From Smittia aterrima (taxonomy: Eukaryota; Arthropoda; Insecta; Diptera; Chironomidae), in the NCBI GenBank assembly GCA_033063855.1, contig CP093830.1, positions 1,612,854 through 1,676,853 on the forward strand: DNA of 64,000 bases. The letters are read 5' to 3'. This document shows, one piece after another, positions 45,801-60,800 of the stretch. Numbering within the stretch: position 1 is the stretch's first letter; every line of letters starts with the position of its first letter. The notes beneath the pieces are model-generated. The model saw nothing but the letters and a program-made list of their open reading frames with translations, ran no database searches and was not told the DNA's origin. A program made the position numbers and the translations under genes.

Positions 45801-48800
45801 ATGCAACATAATGAAACAGTACACGGTGTGGATGATGATGAATAATGGCATTAAATAAACATTCATTATCATTCGACGCTCGTCTTTGTTCTCGCAGCTA
45901 CCTTTCTCATTCATCCTTCATTTTTTTTGGACAAGAAGAATGTTTTCTTATCGGGAATCTTGAGAGCATCTTCTGCTCCAAAAAGAATTCAGGCCTCGAG
46001 AGTTGTTCGAAAGTGCTCAATGCGATTCTTCCTAGAAGAAACTCCGAGCCCTGATCGAAACAAAATTCGGCTGCCGCAAAAAAGAGCGACAGGAATTTTA
46101 AGCCTCGAAGAAGAGAACAAAAGCATTTAACAAGGAGGAAGAAACGTCACAAATAATTTATTTATTGCTCGGGCCTTTCGGTGACTCTTCTCTCTTCAGG
46201 ACGAAGCTGTGGAGCTTTCATATTATAAAGAATTATTGTTTCCCTTTTATTTCGTCTTTCTTCAGCGACACACCAACAAAAAAAGTTTGTGAATGAGAAT
46301 CGTCGTCAAGAGGATGGGCTCAGGTTCAGAGAAAGTTTTCTCATCTCTTCCTCCATTCAAAGTGACACAATTGTTTGTTGTAACGTCAAGGCTTCTTCTT
46401 CTTTGTTACACTTCAGTTGGACGCATCACCAGACAGTTTCCTAAGAATTAAGTGAGTCGTCGTAAGATTCTTTCGTTTGTTGCCTCTCGCTCCGGTCATC
46501 AATTGTTTCGGGCCATTTACGAGCAAAGCCCACGCCATCAACAAAATTCACGAATGCTTATCGTCTAGAGATCACGCAATAAAGTTTATTTTTCTACGGA
46601 GAGGTCTCTTCAACTTTATTTATTAATTAATTTGCATAAAAATCTTCTTTTATAGCTTTCAAATGGATTCGTTCATCGTCAGCTTAAGATGAGTTATTCA
46701 TTTACTGAAAGCTGGTGACGGTTTATTGTGTCTGAGAACAGAACATGCGTGAGGTGATCGAAGAGCTTTGCCTTTTATCTTCAAGAATTTTATGAGTTTT
46801 TCGCTCTCTGTGTTCGTTTAGTTTACTTCATGGCGAACCGGTTGTGGAAAAATCAATAAGTTTAAATACACGCGCGGCGTGTTTAAGAGCATCTCGAATT
46901 TTTGCAATGAATTGGCAGGCATTGAGAGGTAAAACAACTTTGGAGTGCAAAAAAAATGTATTTTCAAATCGCTGAGATTATTTTCATTATCTCTTCTAAG
47001 CTTAGCGTGTTGCTCCGACACTTAACGTCATGAGAACCTCTTAAGAAACCTCTTGCTCGTGATATTACCGAATATTGGCATTTATGATGTGTTCTCTCTC
47101 CACGACATAAGGGAAAGAACAGCAAGCTCCATTATGAAGCGCTTTGAGGCATCATCCATGTTCGAGTTTCATTCAAGAAGCGGCAGAAGAATTTCATGAA
47201 ATGTGCTCCATGAGAAAGAAACCTCAAAAGCCAATTGAAAAGACGAATTCAAATGGATAGAATTGAGATCGGAACGGATAATTATGGTGCATGTGGTTGA
47301 TGAATCGCTTCGGTCGGCTCTGGATATAATTCGACGCAAAAGGCTGAAGACTAAATCAATTTAAAAGCAAAATCATTTGTAACCTTCCAATTCAATTGTA
47401 AATAAGTGCGCGATCGTAAAAAAAAGAGTTTGCAAATCATAAATTCTTGCTTCCTCTTGATTTTAGTTAATTGATTATGAAAATACGAAATCGTTAAGTT
47501 GAGAAATTGTGCTGAGCTATATCGAGTTTCATGGGAATTCGTTCTATTCCACTGGACAGACAATAAAGATTGATTTCCTTGGCTATTAAACTGATTCGAG
47601 TAAATTGGCTAAACTTTTTTCGGCTTTTGAAGAAATCGAAGAAGCGTTTAGCTAGCGAATCAAACTCACAATTAAACAAATGCTTCTTTCTCCCTTAACG
47701 CATGCCATTCATTAAACTGTTTCTCACCGCCGTCAACCCACAATGAGTGACAGCAAAGAAGGAAGGGACGGAAGTAGATGGAAATTCGATCTTTTTCCAG
47801 CGCATTGAATTCCTCTGTTGTCTCCTCCTTCTCATTGGGCTTCTAATGTTGGCAAATATTTCTTCTTCTGCTGCAGCTAATGAAATGAAATGTTACATTC
47901 TCCGAAACTAAAATCCTTGCTTTAAGGTCTACGGTAAGCCACACGAGGCGAAGCATAAATGCGCATCATCAAAATAATGAAATCTCAAATTACATCAAGG
48001 AATTTTCCTCTCTGTTGATTGCGTAAATATTCTGCATGAACCTGATGGCAATTTTATCTGCTACTTAGATTGTAGTGATGTGCTGGCAGAATTTCGTTTG
48101 ATGTCGTTTCTTTTCTGTCGCTTTTTCATTGCAGACCGCTACCGAGACAGACACAAAATGTGTTTTTGCGGTTTTTTTTTGCTGTCGCTTTTATAAAATG
48201 TTAGATCCTCAGACTGGCAGACGCACAAATCAAATCTGCAGTTGAGGGAAAAAAAAGTTTGCTTCTCGGAGGTTCAACCTTAAATTGATAAATAGGAAGC
48301 AAGCTAAATTGCTTTATTTTTTTTTGCTTTCTTAGATTGTCGTTGAGCTTCATTCTTCATCTTCTGTCAACGCCCATGCTAATAGCGATCATTTGCTGTT
48401 TAATGCTATCACTTCATCCGAAGTTTTGTCGTTTATCGCGTCATAAAAGAGGAAACACAAGTTGCTTGATACGAAGTGTACGTAAATGTGAACGTTAAAT
48501 AGGATCGGGGGTGGATATTTTAAATCCCTGAAGACGAAAAAGTTAATTAAACGTTTATCAAGCAGAGCTTCGTAAGCGGATTTTCCTTTGTCGTCTTCAG
48601 ACATTCAATCAAAATCTCATTTGTTCATGATTTAAAGTAAAAACTTTACTTGACGCCAGATTATCTCTCGAGAAGATTATTGCATAATTTCGTTCCGAAC
48701 AAAACGTGATAAATGTCGCCGCTCTCAAATTAATGCAAATTTAATTCTCTTTTGCGGGCAGCTGGAAAAAGTCCCACGAAACAAAAGCAGTTTAACTGCA

Positions 48801-51800
48801 TTCCAAGCTTGGCCCCGAAAAAAAACAACGATACCGCGAGTGAGAGAGAGAGAAAGGGAAAGACCAAGAACTGCACAGAATGAAAGATTTCGCTAGTCCT
48901 TCTCTCAAGTCTTAAAAGGAAAGACTCGCGAACTGCATAAAATAAATAAATGAAAGAATCTGTGAATCGTGAAAAGAGATTCGGTCAGCGAATGAGAGAC
49001 CGCAAAAATTTCACTTAATTGAACAAACATGTTAAATTCTTTTTAATTTCGAAGATTCGCCTTTTCCCATTCGAGATGCACTTTCAAGAAAGAATCCGAA
49101 GAGGAAAACCACAAAGAACTTCGAAGAATGCTGAAAGCAAAGTTCTTCTTCTTGACAAGATCTTTGTGAGAATTTTCGCTTTACCTCAACGAGAGCGAAT
49201 TGCTTAGAGACGTGATTAAACACTTTATAACTTTCGCTGATTACAAGCGATTAGCAAAAGCGATAAAGTTGTGCAATTAATAACAGGAAACTTGCTCTTG
49301 AGTCCATCGAACTGCATTTGTGCAAAGCTAAAAGGGAATCAAAGGAAAGATTGCGAAAGAGAAGAAACACTGCACGTTTTCCTCGAGCCAAAGCAATAAT
49401 TTATGAAGAGAGCGGCGAAGTAAAGCATAGAGCATAACTGAGCCCAATGAAATATGTTTTCTTATACTGCTACACGACATCGGCCTCACACAAACCAACG
49501 CGAGCGAGAACTTGAATGACCGGTCCTCGATCAGCTTTTCTTTCGTCGTCTCAGCTTCTTCTCATCGACAACCGTATTGGTGCAATCGCGATGATTCACA
49601 AGACTCAACAACAAAAATAAAAGAGAAAACCTTTTCAAGTCGTTTAAATTCCGTCGCTGCGTTGTACAATCGGCGAGTTGAAATCTAATTAAATCGGGAA
49701 GAAGGGATCAGATTACGTCGGAATTATTATTTCAAGCACATCCTTGGCCTCGTTTAATTAATCATTAAGAATATTGAGAGACGGAGAAGATCGTGAACCC
49801 TTCCGCTACTCGATGCTCCGGCAGAATCTTTTCAAACATTTTTCTTTTGTCCCTTGTGTGATTCGGGATCCCAGACGATTACGAGAGGAATTTCACAATC
49901 GCTGACGATGGAATTTTTTTGACAATCAATTTTAATTTGTGTAAGCATCATCTTAATTTCTTAAAGTCTTTCAAACAACTCAATTTCTAATCTCAGCACA
50001 AAGTCCATTCATTTGCAAGCTTTTGACACGTCTGACCATTTGTTAATGTAAATTTGTTTCGCTTGCTTTACAGTGGAAGCTACGGCAGAAGCAGGAAAGG
50101 TCGTCATGTTCTTCTTTTATCTTAATGCATATTTTAACGAGACAAAGATCCGACGATGTACCTGCAGCCAAACACACACGCGAATGTGTCAAGTCTTGAA
50201 ATTATTTATTCAACAGCATCAAGATCATAATGTTTCTCATTTATTAACGCGCAGCCCACGCCACACTATTGCCGAGCGAATATCAATTTCGTTGAATCTC
50301 TTCTCGGTGTCGTTTGAACTTCAGTGAACGACGACCGGAGTGAGCTTCAAATTACAAACTTCATGAGAAAACAGCTTCATTATGTCTCGATTCTCTCTCT
50401 TTCCCTGCTCTCGAGTATCGAACGTTGTTTGTCGATGGAAAAACAAAAGCGAAAGCCGTAAACACATTTGGTCACAATAAAAATTAATTAAAAAATATTT
50501 GTCGTCGATTGAGATGAGAAGATTGAAACTTTTACGACCTTTCTCTGTCTAGTGAAGCCATTGAGGATGTGACAAAACGATCAAACTGCCTGAGAATGAT
50601 TGCTTTGACGCCTCGACGATGATGATGACGCGTTGCCCTGAGCAATCCTCAGACTGCCTAATGTTTATGATTTAATTCAATTTTAATTATGTCTCTCGCT
50701 GTTTCGATGAAAACGAATCCTGCCTCGAAGCGGATTAAGCGGATACGGGAAAATCATTAAGAACATGTTGCACGTCTGGAATTCCTTTTCGCTGCGTTGT
50801 TGTCTTTCTCGGAATGAAAAATGTGAGCGGAAACCCGAAAGTCAAATTAATTGCATATCTGCTTCTCGTTCCATTAACCACAAGAAATTTCTTTTATTCG
50901 TCTCGCGAGCACATTTACAATCTCACTCATTGATCAATAATCGTTATTTCATTTTTGTTGCTTGCGCTTTTTTGTTTTCTCTCCCCTATTGCAATTCCTT
51001 TCAGAATCGAAGGCAAACATGCGATGGAAAATGTATTTTCGTGGATTTCTCTTGATTCACGAGCCTTGCTGTGTCGTTTCTCGGTTCGAGGGATCAACGG
51101 ATGAATAATAATTTGGATCAAACGCATAATGGGTTGAACTCGACATTTTTTTGTGATGGGGTGTTCGTTACATCTTTTGTTCGCGTTTTGATGAATTTGA
51201 ATGTTAATGAAAAATTGCACGAGCTGTTCTGTTGAGGAATTCCGATAAATCCTGAATTTGCTATTTTATCGTCGGAGGCGTCAACCTCTGATCCCTTGGT
51301 TATTTATTTTCTTTGCCAAAGCGAAATTTGAGCGCTCATTTCCGTAAATAGAAAAGAGGAAAAGGGAAACCTTCAGGCATCCTCCCGATGATAAATCGAA
51401 CGCCACAGATTTTCTGTTTGCTCAGCCGTATTTCAAGCATATGGCAAGATCGATCCGAAGAAAGTCTGAGGGGGCGGACAAGGAATCAGTGTCTAAGCAA
51501 CTCAAGGACCGTGAAGTCTGCTTAAAGGATATGACACGCTTCCGTGACTCGTCAACAGATTCGCATCTTGAAAATATTGTTTGCCGACAGGAATTCGATT
51601 TGAAATGAAAGACCCAAAGGCGCTCGTAAAATTGTTGACACCTGCTCTAGCACACAAAGCGAGCGATGTGCGGTTATCTCGTCTCTTTAGTCGCAGTATA
51701 ATTTGGAACGGAAAATTACGATTTTCACGAGAGGAAGAAGAAAAATCTAATTTCCGACCGGCAAACAAGCGATTTCAACACAAATCCATCAAGTTGGATG

Positions 51801-54800
51801 ATAAAGTGCAGAGGAAAATTAAATTTTTAAAGGACTTGAACTCATTAAGCGAGAAAGAGATGTTTTGTTTTTAACTTGAAATTGATGGCAGTTTACCTCG
51901 CAGACTTCCTTTCAAACGTTTTCAATTAAGCAAAAAGGAAAATTCTGGTTCGGAAACTTATGAAACAGAAATGTTACGGTGCGGAAATTAAATGTGGAAA
52001 GTTCTGACGTGGCAGGTGGTGAAATTGTTAGGAAATGTGCTGAAGCTTCGTCAGGAAATGTGAAAAATTTCCCACTCCCTGGAAAAGCTTTCGTATAAGA
52101 CAATTTGTTTGACACAAAGTTCTTCTTGCTTGCTCCAAAAAACAGTTTCTAATTGACGAGAGATGAAAGGGTCTGAGAGATGTAAGCAAAAATTTCCATG
52201 GAAGAGATTCTCGTCTCAACCTTTTAGTCGTAATTACTCTGCCAGACCTTTCATAGCAACGAACGTAACATCAATTACTTTATGAACTTTTATGTTCGAG
52301 AGAATGTAGAGCGAAAGACATTAAAGTGAATTTATGATTTTCAATTAACTCAACTTCGGACTTAATAATTGCGGAGAAGAAACAATTTTCTCAACTGATT
52401 GAACCGGTCTCTTACATAGTATTGTCAATCACTTCTTTTGCTATTCATTGATAACCAGAGTGTCAGAATGCTTAGTTATGTGAATTATTAATGGGAACGC
52501 GAATTTTCCGATGACGTCGCGTTCCAAGTTGATTCTCTGTCAAATGGCTTGACAACGCTCGACATTTCAAAAGTCGGATGATGACATGAAAAAGGCTGTC
52601 GCGATATGTCGACTTAATTCTCACTCCGAGTCCTGTCAATGGCGCTCTTTAGAGTGATAATCAGCTTAAATGGTTGTTTGCAAAACTGTTTTTCCTGTTT
52701 CAATTTTTTTTGCGCTCGTTGTCAAAGAGCTGCCGCTTCCATCGTATTGATTGATATTTGCTGTTGTATTTAAATGATTCTTTTAATATTAATTTTGAAA
52801 CATTTTTATTTCTTGAAACTGCCGTCATCGAGATCTTCCCTTTTTCTACCAGCTCCATTTTAATGCAGATTAAAGTGAGTCGCTATTTGATGATATGTTA
52901 ATTGAGCATTTGATGGAGTCATGGACGGCGACAGAATCAAATTAATTTATATTTTCTCTAAATTAATTTTTTGTTAATCAATTAATTGCACGAAAGTGCC
53001 GTTCAAACTCGATTTTCTTAGCTTTTGTAGCAAGATAAAAGATTCCCATTAATAAATTTATTCGTCTCCGAAGCCAGAATGGAAGAAAATAATTAAGTTT
53101 TGCCAAAAATAACTTTGCGAGTTTCGAGAAGCCGACAAAATTTATTTTGCATAAAATTAAAGTATTTTGCTGCTACAATGCGGAGTGTGATGTTCTCTTA
53201 AAATGTGGCGAGATGATAGAAATCTTTCAACTTCGTTTGATGCTACCGCTTGACGGAATCGTCTTAAATATTGTTTCTTTCAGTGCCAGCTCGAGAGTTT
53301 CTGCAACACGTTTTCATTCTAATGGAGGTCAACGATTCTCGCTTAATGAAAAACGGGATCACCAGTGAAACGAGTAGGAATGTTCATCTGCTCTCAGATG
53401 CCCAAAAAAAACACCTGTCAGTCATATCGTAAAAAGTTATGACACTTTGTAAGGGCCAACGCCTCGATAAATAATGTTTCCTGGTTCATGTTCACAGGTT
53501 TATTCATTGAGAATTAGATTAAACTTTCATCAAAATTTTAATCCTCTCGAAGAGCAGTCTGGACAAGCTGATACGTTTGCGCTTTCTCGCTAGGGACACA
53601 GCTGGACGATCCAATTGATTTCTTGTCAAATCATTTTTTAAGAAAATGTTTTGTCCAATTTTTAGCAAAACAATGTAAAAGTATTTAATTTGACATCTCG
53701 TCAAAATGCTTAGAGAAGGAGATGCCTAGTAAAAACAAGCACAAGAGGCTCAGGATAGATTAACAAACAATTCATTTCGGTGCTCTCATTCATGTCCTTG
53801 TTAAAATAATATTTACATTTGCCTGCCCAGTTTTAAAATAGATTTTATCGTTTGAGAATTTAAGTCTTTTTCTTTCGAGTCCCTTTTCACTTTACGTGCT
53901 CGGGATGAATTCAAAGCGTTTTGAGAATCTCGTTTACATTTCTCAACGATGTGAGTAAACTTTAAGGCTTTAATTGAAACATTCTTTCGGTTGATTAAGT
54001 CCGACAAATAACAGAAAAAGGTTTCTCTCGAGTCGAGAGAAGCAAATCTTCTCTTAATGCCATTGAGATCAGCTTATGAGGTTTGCATTGGATTCAGTGA
54101 GTCGAAGGAGAATTCATTTCCTCGTTCTCATCATCATTTGTTAAACCGTCTTTAATTATTCTTGTTGCAGCAGGATTTTTTCTGTTGAAACCCGAGCTGG
54201 CACTTTCCCATGCTCTTGCAAGATTAAACTTGTGGGTGAAAAGGAATTTTTAGAGAGACTTTGCACTCAAGTTTTTGAATCGAAAATTCATCGATGGACC
54301 GGATGAGAATTAAGAAACTCGTTCTTGCGCGACACTTAAAAATGCAAAAAATTCAGGTTTTTTGGTTAATTGCTGAAGAATTTATCTTCTGGCAGTTTCT
54401 ATTGATGATTCAGTTTATTCTTTTGCAATATGAAGGAGCTCAAGTAGATATAATATTGCCAAGGCAAATACGAAATTCAACATCTACGAGACAATCTTTC
54501 ATTGAACAGTTTAAATTAAAATGAAACCTAATGACTCAACTAGAATTTTTGTTCTCACAGTCTTGACCAAATAGAAACTCCAATGATTCAAATTCACGGA
54601 TAGATGTTTGTGTCGGCAGCTTGTTAGACTTTTCCGCCGGCAAATTTCGTTTTCTAATGAAATTAGAATATTTAAATAAATTTTTTATTTTATTTCTTTG
54701 TGGCACCAAATTATTTTTTGCTTCCATTTCACCTCCGCTTCGTTTATTAGCTGAGAGCGAATCACTTCTTTCACAGCGAAACTGCGATGAAGAAAGAGCC

Positions 54801-57800
54801 GAAAGAATGCAGCGAGTGAAGAAGAAACAACCGAAAACGAATCCTGAAATCATCGCTTACAAAACACAAATAATCGCGTCGAATCATCGCGTCTTGAAAG
54901 ACGGGTGAGAACTAGAGATCGAGAATCAACAAGAATTAACGCGCTCATTCGTTTCTCGCGGTTGTCTGGGCAATTTAATTGCTGAGGTAAGCATAGCTTG
55001 AGTCTTTTGTTCTGGCATGATATCATTCGACGCCCTCAATAGCCCGAGGAGTTTACAAGCAATCAAAGCGAATTAATTGATTTTTCTCCAGAAATTCGTC
55101 GACGCGTCAAGCCGCAAATAAATAAAATTTTAACGACGCGAAATGAATATAATTAACTTTGATATCCAATCCTTCCGGCATTAACGTGGCATTGCTTTCA
55201 AAACATTTCCAAATGACAACTTTTTGAACCCGAAGGTGTTGACTTGAAATTTAAGAATGGAGGGAAAGTTCTCGCCGCATTAAATGAAGATTAAAAGAAT
55301 GAAAATTAATTTTCTCTGGTGCTGCGGTCTCATTTTTTTCCTATTGCGGTTTAATTAATTTGTTTTCATTATAAACTTGAAGAGACAAAACGATTATGGT
55401 TTCAGAGGTTTCAATTCAACGAAAGTGTTGTAAGGAATGTAGAGTGAAGCTATAAACACTGACTTTTCATCTCTACAAAGCTCTCATGAAACTTTGTCTA
55501 ATCAAGACGCTATTGTTCCTTCGTTGAATATAAACTTTTTATTATTTTATTCAAAGACTCTGCGCAATCTAAATAAGTTCACTTCGAGGAGAAATAAGTT
55601 TAATTGAATCTTCAATGTTTAATGTCTTTTCTCCCAAAAAAATCGATGAAAACCTTCTCTTTTATCTCACAGTTTCGACAAATGATGAAATTAATTTTAA
55701 ATCGAATTCTATCTAATTTGCTTTTGAAATCATCGATGGAGCAGAGCTGCATTCATTAGATCGCGATCTTAATTGCTTTTGCCTCCTCCTTTCAACGACT
55801 TCGCAACGAAATTAGAAGACGCCGTTTAGCAGTCAGCCTCTCTTTACTTTTAATCAATTCATTGAAAGTGGAGCGGCGGTTTTTAGAATAAAGCGCTGAC
55901 GCTAATTGAAATTTTAAATTGAAGATTTGACTTTCATCAAACACTTTGATAACGGTTGAATCACTTAATTTATGTCTTATTAATAGGATTTTCGAATGAA
56001 ACTTGCTGCGGCAGAACAAACATCTGGTGATGGAAACGAATTAATTAGTCTTTGAGTCGAGAGAGTTTCTTTGTAGCGGGAGATAGAGCGAAGATTGCCG
56101 ATTGCGGTTTTCCACTCGCATCGTCTTCAGAAAACGAAGAAATAATTTCACGAGATAATTTTTCATCTTTCAGGGTAAACAAATGAGGGGGAAATGTTTC
56201 TCTCGCCTTCGTCTGCGGTTGAAATGAAAAGTGGATTGTAAAACTCTCAAGAAAACCCCAAAAGAAATGACTTTGAATCTGTTGCTATTAAGATAACGCT
56301 CACTTCCCTCGACTCTCAACGAAAATATTTTGAAATCAAACAAAACTTGCACTTGACTTCATTTTTCTGTTAGTTCACATCCTCAATGGCAACGAGAACT
56401 TTTCGAAATCCTTCAAAAGCAAACAGGTTTTGCTGCGTTGCATAACTCGACGGTTGTCGTTGCACCGAGAGAGAGATTCTCGACAGGTCATCTTGATGTT
56501 GAATGTTTCATTTTACCTGCAAAGAAAAACAAAAAGATTTTCACATGAAAATAAAATCTTTGAAAGAGACGAAGGCGAAGGAGAAGATTAATAGCACTAA
56601 GCGGAAAGTATCTCGAAGAAGGGAAGAAATCTCCTGGGATGGCAGTGCACCTCGACAATGTTTCTGTTTTAGGGCATTTTATTCATCATCGCTTCGTGTG
56701 TTGTTGGCCCGAAAAAGGAGAGCAGAAGGAATAAGTTGTTACAACGCTTTATGGGCCTGTTTCTTGTTGTTCTTATTCATGAAGCATTTCGCCTTTATGA
56801 GTTATGCTTCTTTATGATCATGTTAAACAAGTTTTCTTAAAGTTGCCTTTGTCTTGTTTTCTTTAGCTACAATAACGAATCTCAAAGGATTCCTCGTGCG
56901 AAGTTGGGATCAAAAGATTCTTGATAAAGCGAACGTTTGGATCTATCGAATACGCTGAAGTGATTAAAGATATCGTACCTTTAGATTAAATTCAAATTGA
57001 AGTGTTTCTTTAGGCTTAAAGCTTTTTGCCTTCAATAATTCATGAAACAATTATTGGGAAGTGCTGTCGAACTAAAACCATTTTACTCTTATGGATTATT
57101 TAGGAAGTTTCAGTCTTTCCCTTTGCAAACAATCACGCTATGAGGAAAATCCGTTGTTGAACTTTAAGCTCAAATGTCAAACTTTCGAGAATCTTTAATT
57201 AAGTTTCAAACTCAAACCATAAGCTTCATCAATCAGTAATTTACAAATAGAGTCGAGTGAAAAGTTATACAACGATGAAGTTAGAGAAAATTTCCAGCGA
57301 AATAGAAATCATTTCGATAATTTTAATTGAATATTTTCCCAAACCTGGACTCACGAGGCACAAATAATTTCGATTTCAAGTATTTTTCTTCTTCTCTTCG
57401 ATTTCCTTTTTTTATTTTCGATTTTAATTCAATGGAATTTGTATCAGTTTCTTGTGTGCTTGGAGAACTCGACCAGGTCTTTGAGGGCGAAAGAAAGAAA
57501 TCTCGTGGAAGAAGAAGGCAAGCCAAACAATCAAATCGAGAAATAAATCTTGAGATTTCTTCTTGCATTTCATGGAAAAATATCTTTTGAAAAGGAAACG
57601 AGACTAAAGATTGTCGACGAAGGATAAAGAAGCGGCTTGATAGTCAAATTTATCAAATGATATCCTCGAAAATTCAGTTTTTCAAAATTTTCTTCTAGCA
57701 GGACTTTTGAAACCTTGAAGACAAACCGCTGCACAACAAAGAGACCATCACGAAGCGAAAGAGAATGAAGAAATTGCCGACCGAAAAGAAATTGAACCTT

Positions 57801-60800
57801 TTTTACGGAATTTACCTCACAGCTCGATTTCATTCCCAAATTATGCTGTTTCTCGTTTCTCTCGCCTTCTCACATATTTATTTGCGTTGGCAGTTCATAA
57901 CTTTCCTGATGCATCTGACCGCATCTTCATTCAGAGTTGGAAAGATTAGTTTTTGGATTTTGTTATCATTTGAATTAAATTTCCTCGGTGCGAGTTTTCC
58001 CAGAAGTTTACAAAAGCAATTTAAATCTCTCTCGAATGTGAAGGAGGGAGAGCATCGTAATCACTTTATTCAACATCAAAAGGGTTGAAGACGAATGGGA
58101 TGGGAAGCAATCATAAATCATTAGCCTGGATTTTCACATTCATTAAACTCGCTTCCGAAAACTAATTTCTTTTCTCTCGACTTCCTGTTTGCTTCTAAGG
58201 CTCGAAAGAATTTCTCAAAGTCACACTTTCGAGCCAAAGAATTTTCTACCTTGGACGCGATCGCCGCTCATTATAATTAATGACCCGAAATCGCAACGCC
58301 GGTCGATATTTCATGTGAACCGCTCGTTCTTGTCGAGCCACAAAATAAAAAATTAAACGCGGAGACTTCGTTTGAGTTCGTTTATTCATGCCGAAAAAAA
58401 AGCTGAAAAAAAGGTTTCTTCTTCTTTTCAATTACTTGTTTTGCATTTCAATGACTTCCTCGAGGCGCTCTCTTCATTCACTGTACCAACTTTCGTGATC
58501 TTTTTATCCAAGCTTAGTTTACCCACGACGCGGAGTAATAAACTTGTCTTCATTACCATCGACTTCATTCAACAGAATTAAATTAAACAACTCGACGTGC
58601 TTCAGGCGATTTAAATGTTTTAGACTTTTAGAATATCATCGATTGAAGACAAGGATTGCATTCATCCATAACTTTAATTGATTAATCGAAAGTAAAAGAC
58701 TAGAAGAGACAAAGAACGTTAAGTCAATTCTAAACTCGATCAACTCATTCTCATGCACACGGTTTGATGTGTTTATACATCAATTATTTCCAATTCCATG
58801 CGTCTACCAAAAGCAGAAGAGTTTACTAACGAAAAATTTCAGTCGCTCAAGCGCAACAACATAAACAGCCGAAAAGAAAAGACGAGAGAGAAAAAGTTGT
58901 TGAATCTTAAACTGACCATAATGTTGATAGGAACGATAGCGTCGACGACGACCAACCAAGCGGAATGGAATTTCTTAATGCACTTAAGACAAAAGAGCGG
59001 CTCAGGGTTGTCGCGACGAAGACCAAAACTTATCTAACAAGAAGATTTGACGCAGAGTTTTCAAGTCAAGTGCTCGGTCTTTGGCCATTAAACATCGCGC
59101 GTATCACTTCCAAAGTAAAACGACGCACAAGAGATTTACTGCTGCAGATAATGAAACGACGAAACTCTGAAGAGAGAGAGAAAGATTGACTTGTGAACGT
59201 GAAAAGAACGATGAACAGAAATCATAAAACGACAACATCATCATGGGCGATGAGCATAATACAATTAACATAATAAATTTCATATTAAATTAGATGAGCG
59301 GAATAAGCAGTAAAACAAAGGAGAAACGTGTAGAGCTAATGTGACTTGGCAATGGGAGAAGAGAATTTATGGATGATAATTACGGTGAGAGCTTAAGAAA
59401 AAAAGGTTCAACACCTGTAAGTCTGATGATTTAACCCCTGATGACTGCTCGCGTCCATTCCTTTGCATTGTAATCGGATACATTCTCGATGTGTCCCAAG
59501 AAAGAAGAACTTTCTGGTCTTTCATCTCTCCGCTTTTAAAATGTTAAATGAATTATGGTTTCATCATCCTCAGTAGATCTAGTACGAGTGAACACATCTC
59601 CCGATAACATCGAATTTCGGTTCCTTTATATTTCTCGAAAACTGAAAGTCACTGATTTGTAAGATGATGACGAGAGACGGCGGCGGGCTTCATGTGGCTT
59701 CCTTCATGAACTGCATCTGCTCAGCGATGAGCAAGATTGAGTTTCTGTATTCGCTGAGAATCAAATCAACGTCCGTTGGTTGACGGTACGAGACGAAAAG
59801 TCAACAGAAACTCGATAGCCGAGTAAAGACTCAAGCGTGAAATAAAGCTTCACCCATCAATTTTTGGTTCTCTTTCGTCTTCACTCATGCAAACTTCTGT
59901 TTTCTCCGACTCGGGTTATGTGTGTCGTATAATTAAATTCAGAATATTTTATAACGTGCTAAATTTCCTTCCACGATGACTTGACGACGGTCATAAATTT
60001 TGGGTTTTGTCTCTTTGCATTCCACTCATTGTCTAAACCGAGATGTCGTTGACAGGAAATTAAAATTTGTCCAAGCTCAATCAATCGTTCCCTTATCTCG
60101 CTTGGAGAAAAAAAGACATTTGTTGCACATTGTCAACTTCAACGAGAACTTTTTTGTCCCAAAATCTTCGCCGTTGGCTCAAGAAAGAAATAAAATTTCT
60201 TAATTGTTCACAGTGACAATGACAAGTTTATTAGGTGCAAACAGAGAATTCCTTTTATCAGTTTTATTGAGTTTTTATTGCACGACATGAAGTGCGACAA
60301 TCAACTGGTCGTTGTTGTTGTTGCCTCTCTGCAATATCCGAGGTAGGAAAAGAATTTTATCAATTTTCGGAACTAAATATTAATTTACGGCAGCGACTGC
60401 TCTCGCACCTGCTCTCTACCCTCAGTTTAATGTAAGAGGATCGACTAATGGCCTTAAGATAAACACTAGGCATAAGAGAAATATTTCTTAGTCGACAAAC
60501 ATGCATAAGAAGGAAGAATAATCCTAAAACATCCATCATGTCGATAGTTGAGTTCTTCTAACGTTTGAAGGGATCCGTGTCCATTCTTTTCTAAGTTTTA
60601 TTTATTTTTTTATGTCTCACATTCCTTCTTTATTATTTATGATCATTTTTTGACTAGGTGGCCTCTGTTCATCTTTCTCTCTCTATCTCTCACTCACTCC
60701 AGCAATAACTTAAACCATCGCTTCATTCTCTTTCTTTGATGAGTTGTAAGAGTGAAGAGATTTTCAAATCTCGTTTCGATGATTCGAAATTGGAGAAAGA

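Noticed and set aside
54536..54908. overlapping 105- and 95-codon frames on opposite strands
   Set aside because: Mutual shadows in purine-rich sequence; neither has recognisable features.
56503..56817. 104-codon plus-strand frame in glypican intron 1
   Set aside because: Lys-rich start and hydrophobic end look suggestive, but there is no promoter, family match or splice context.
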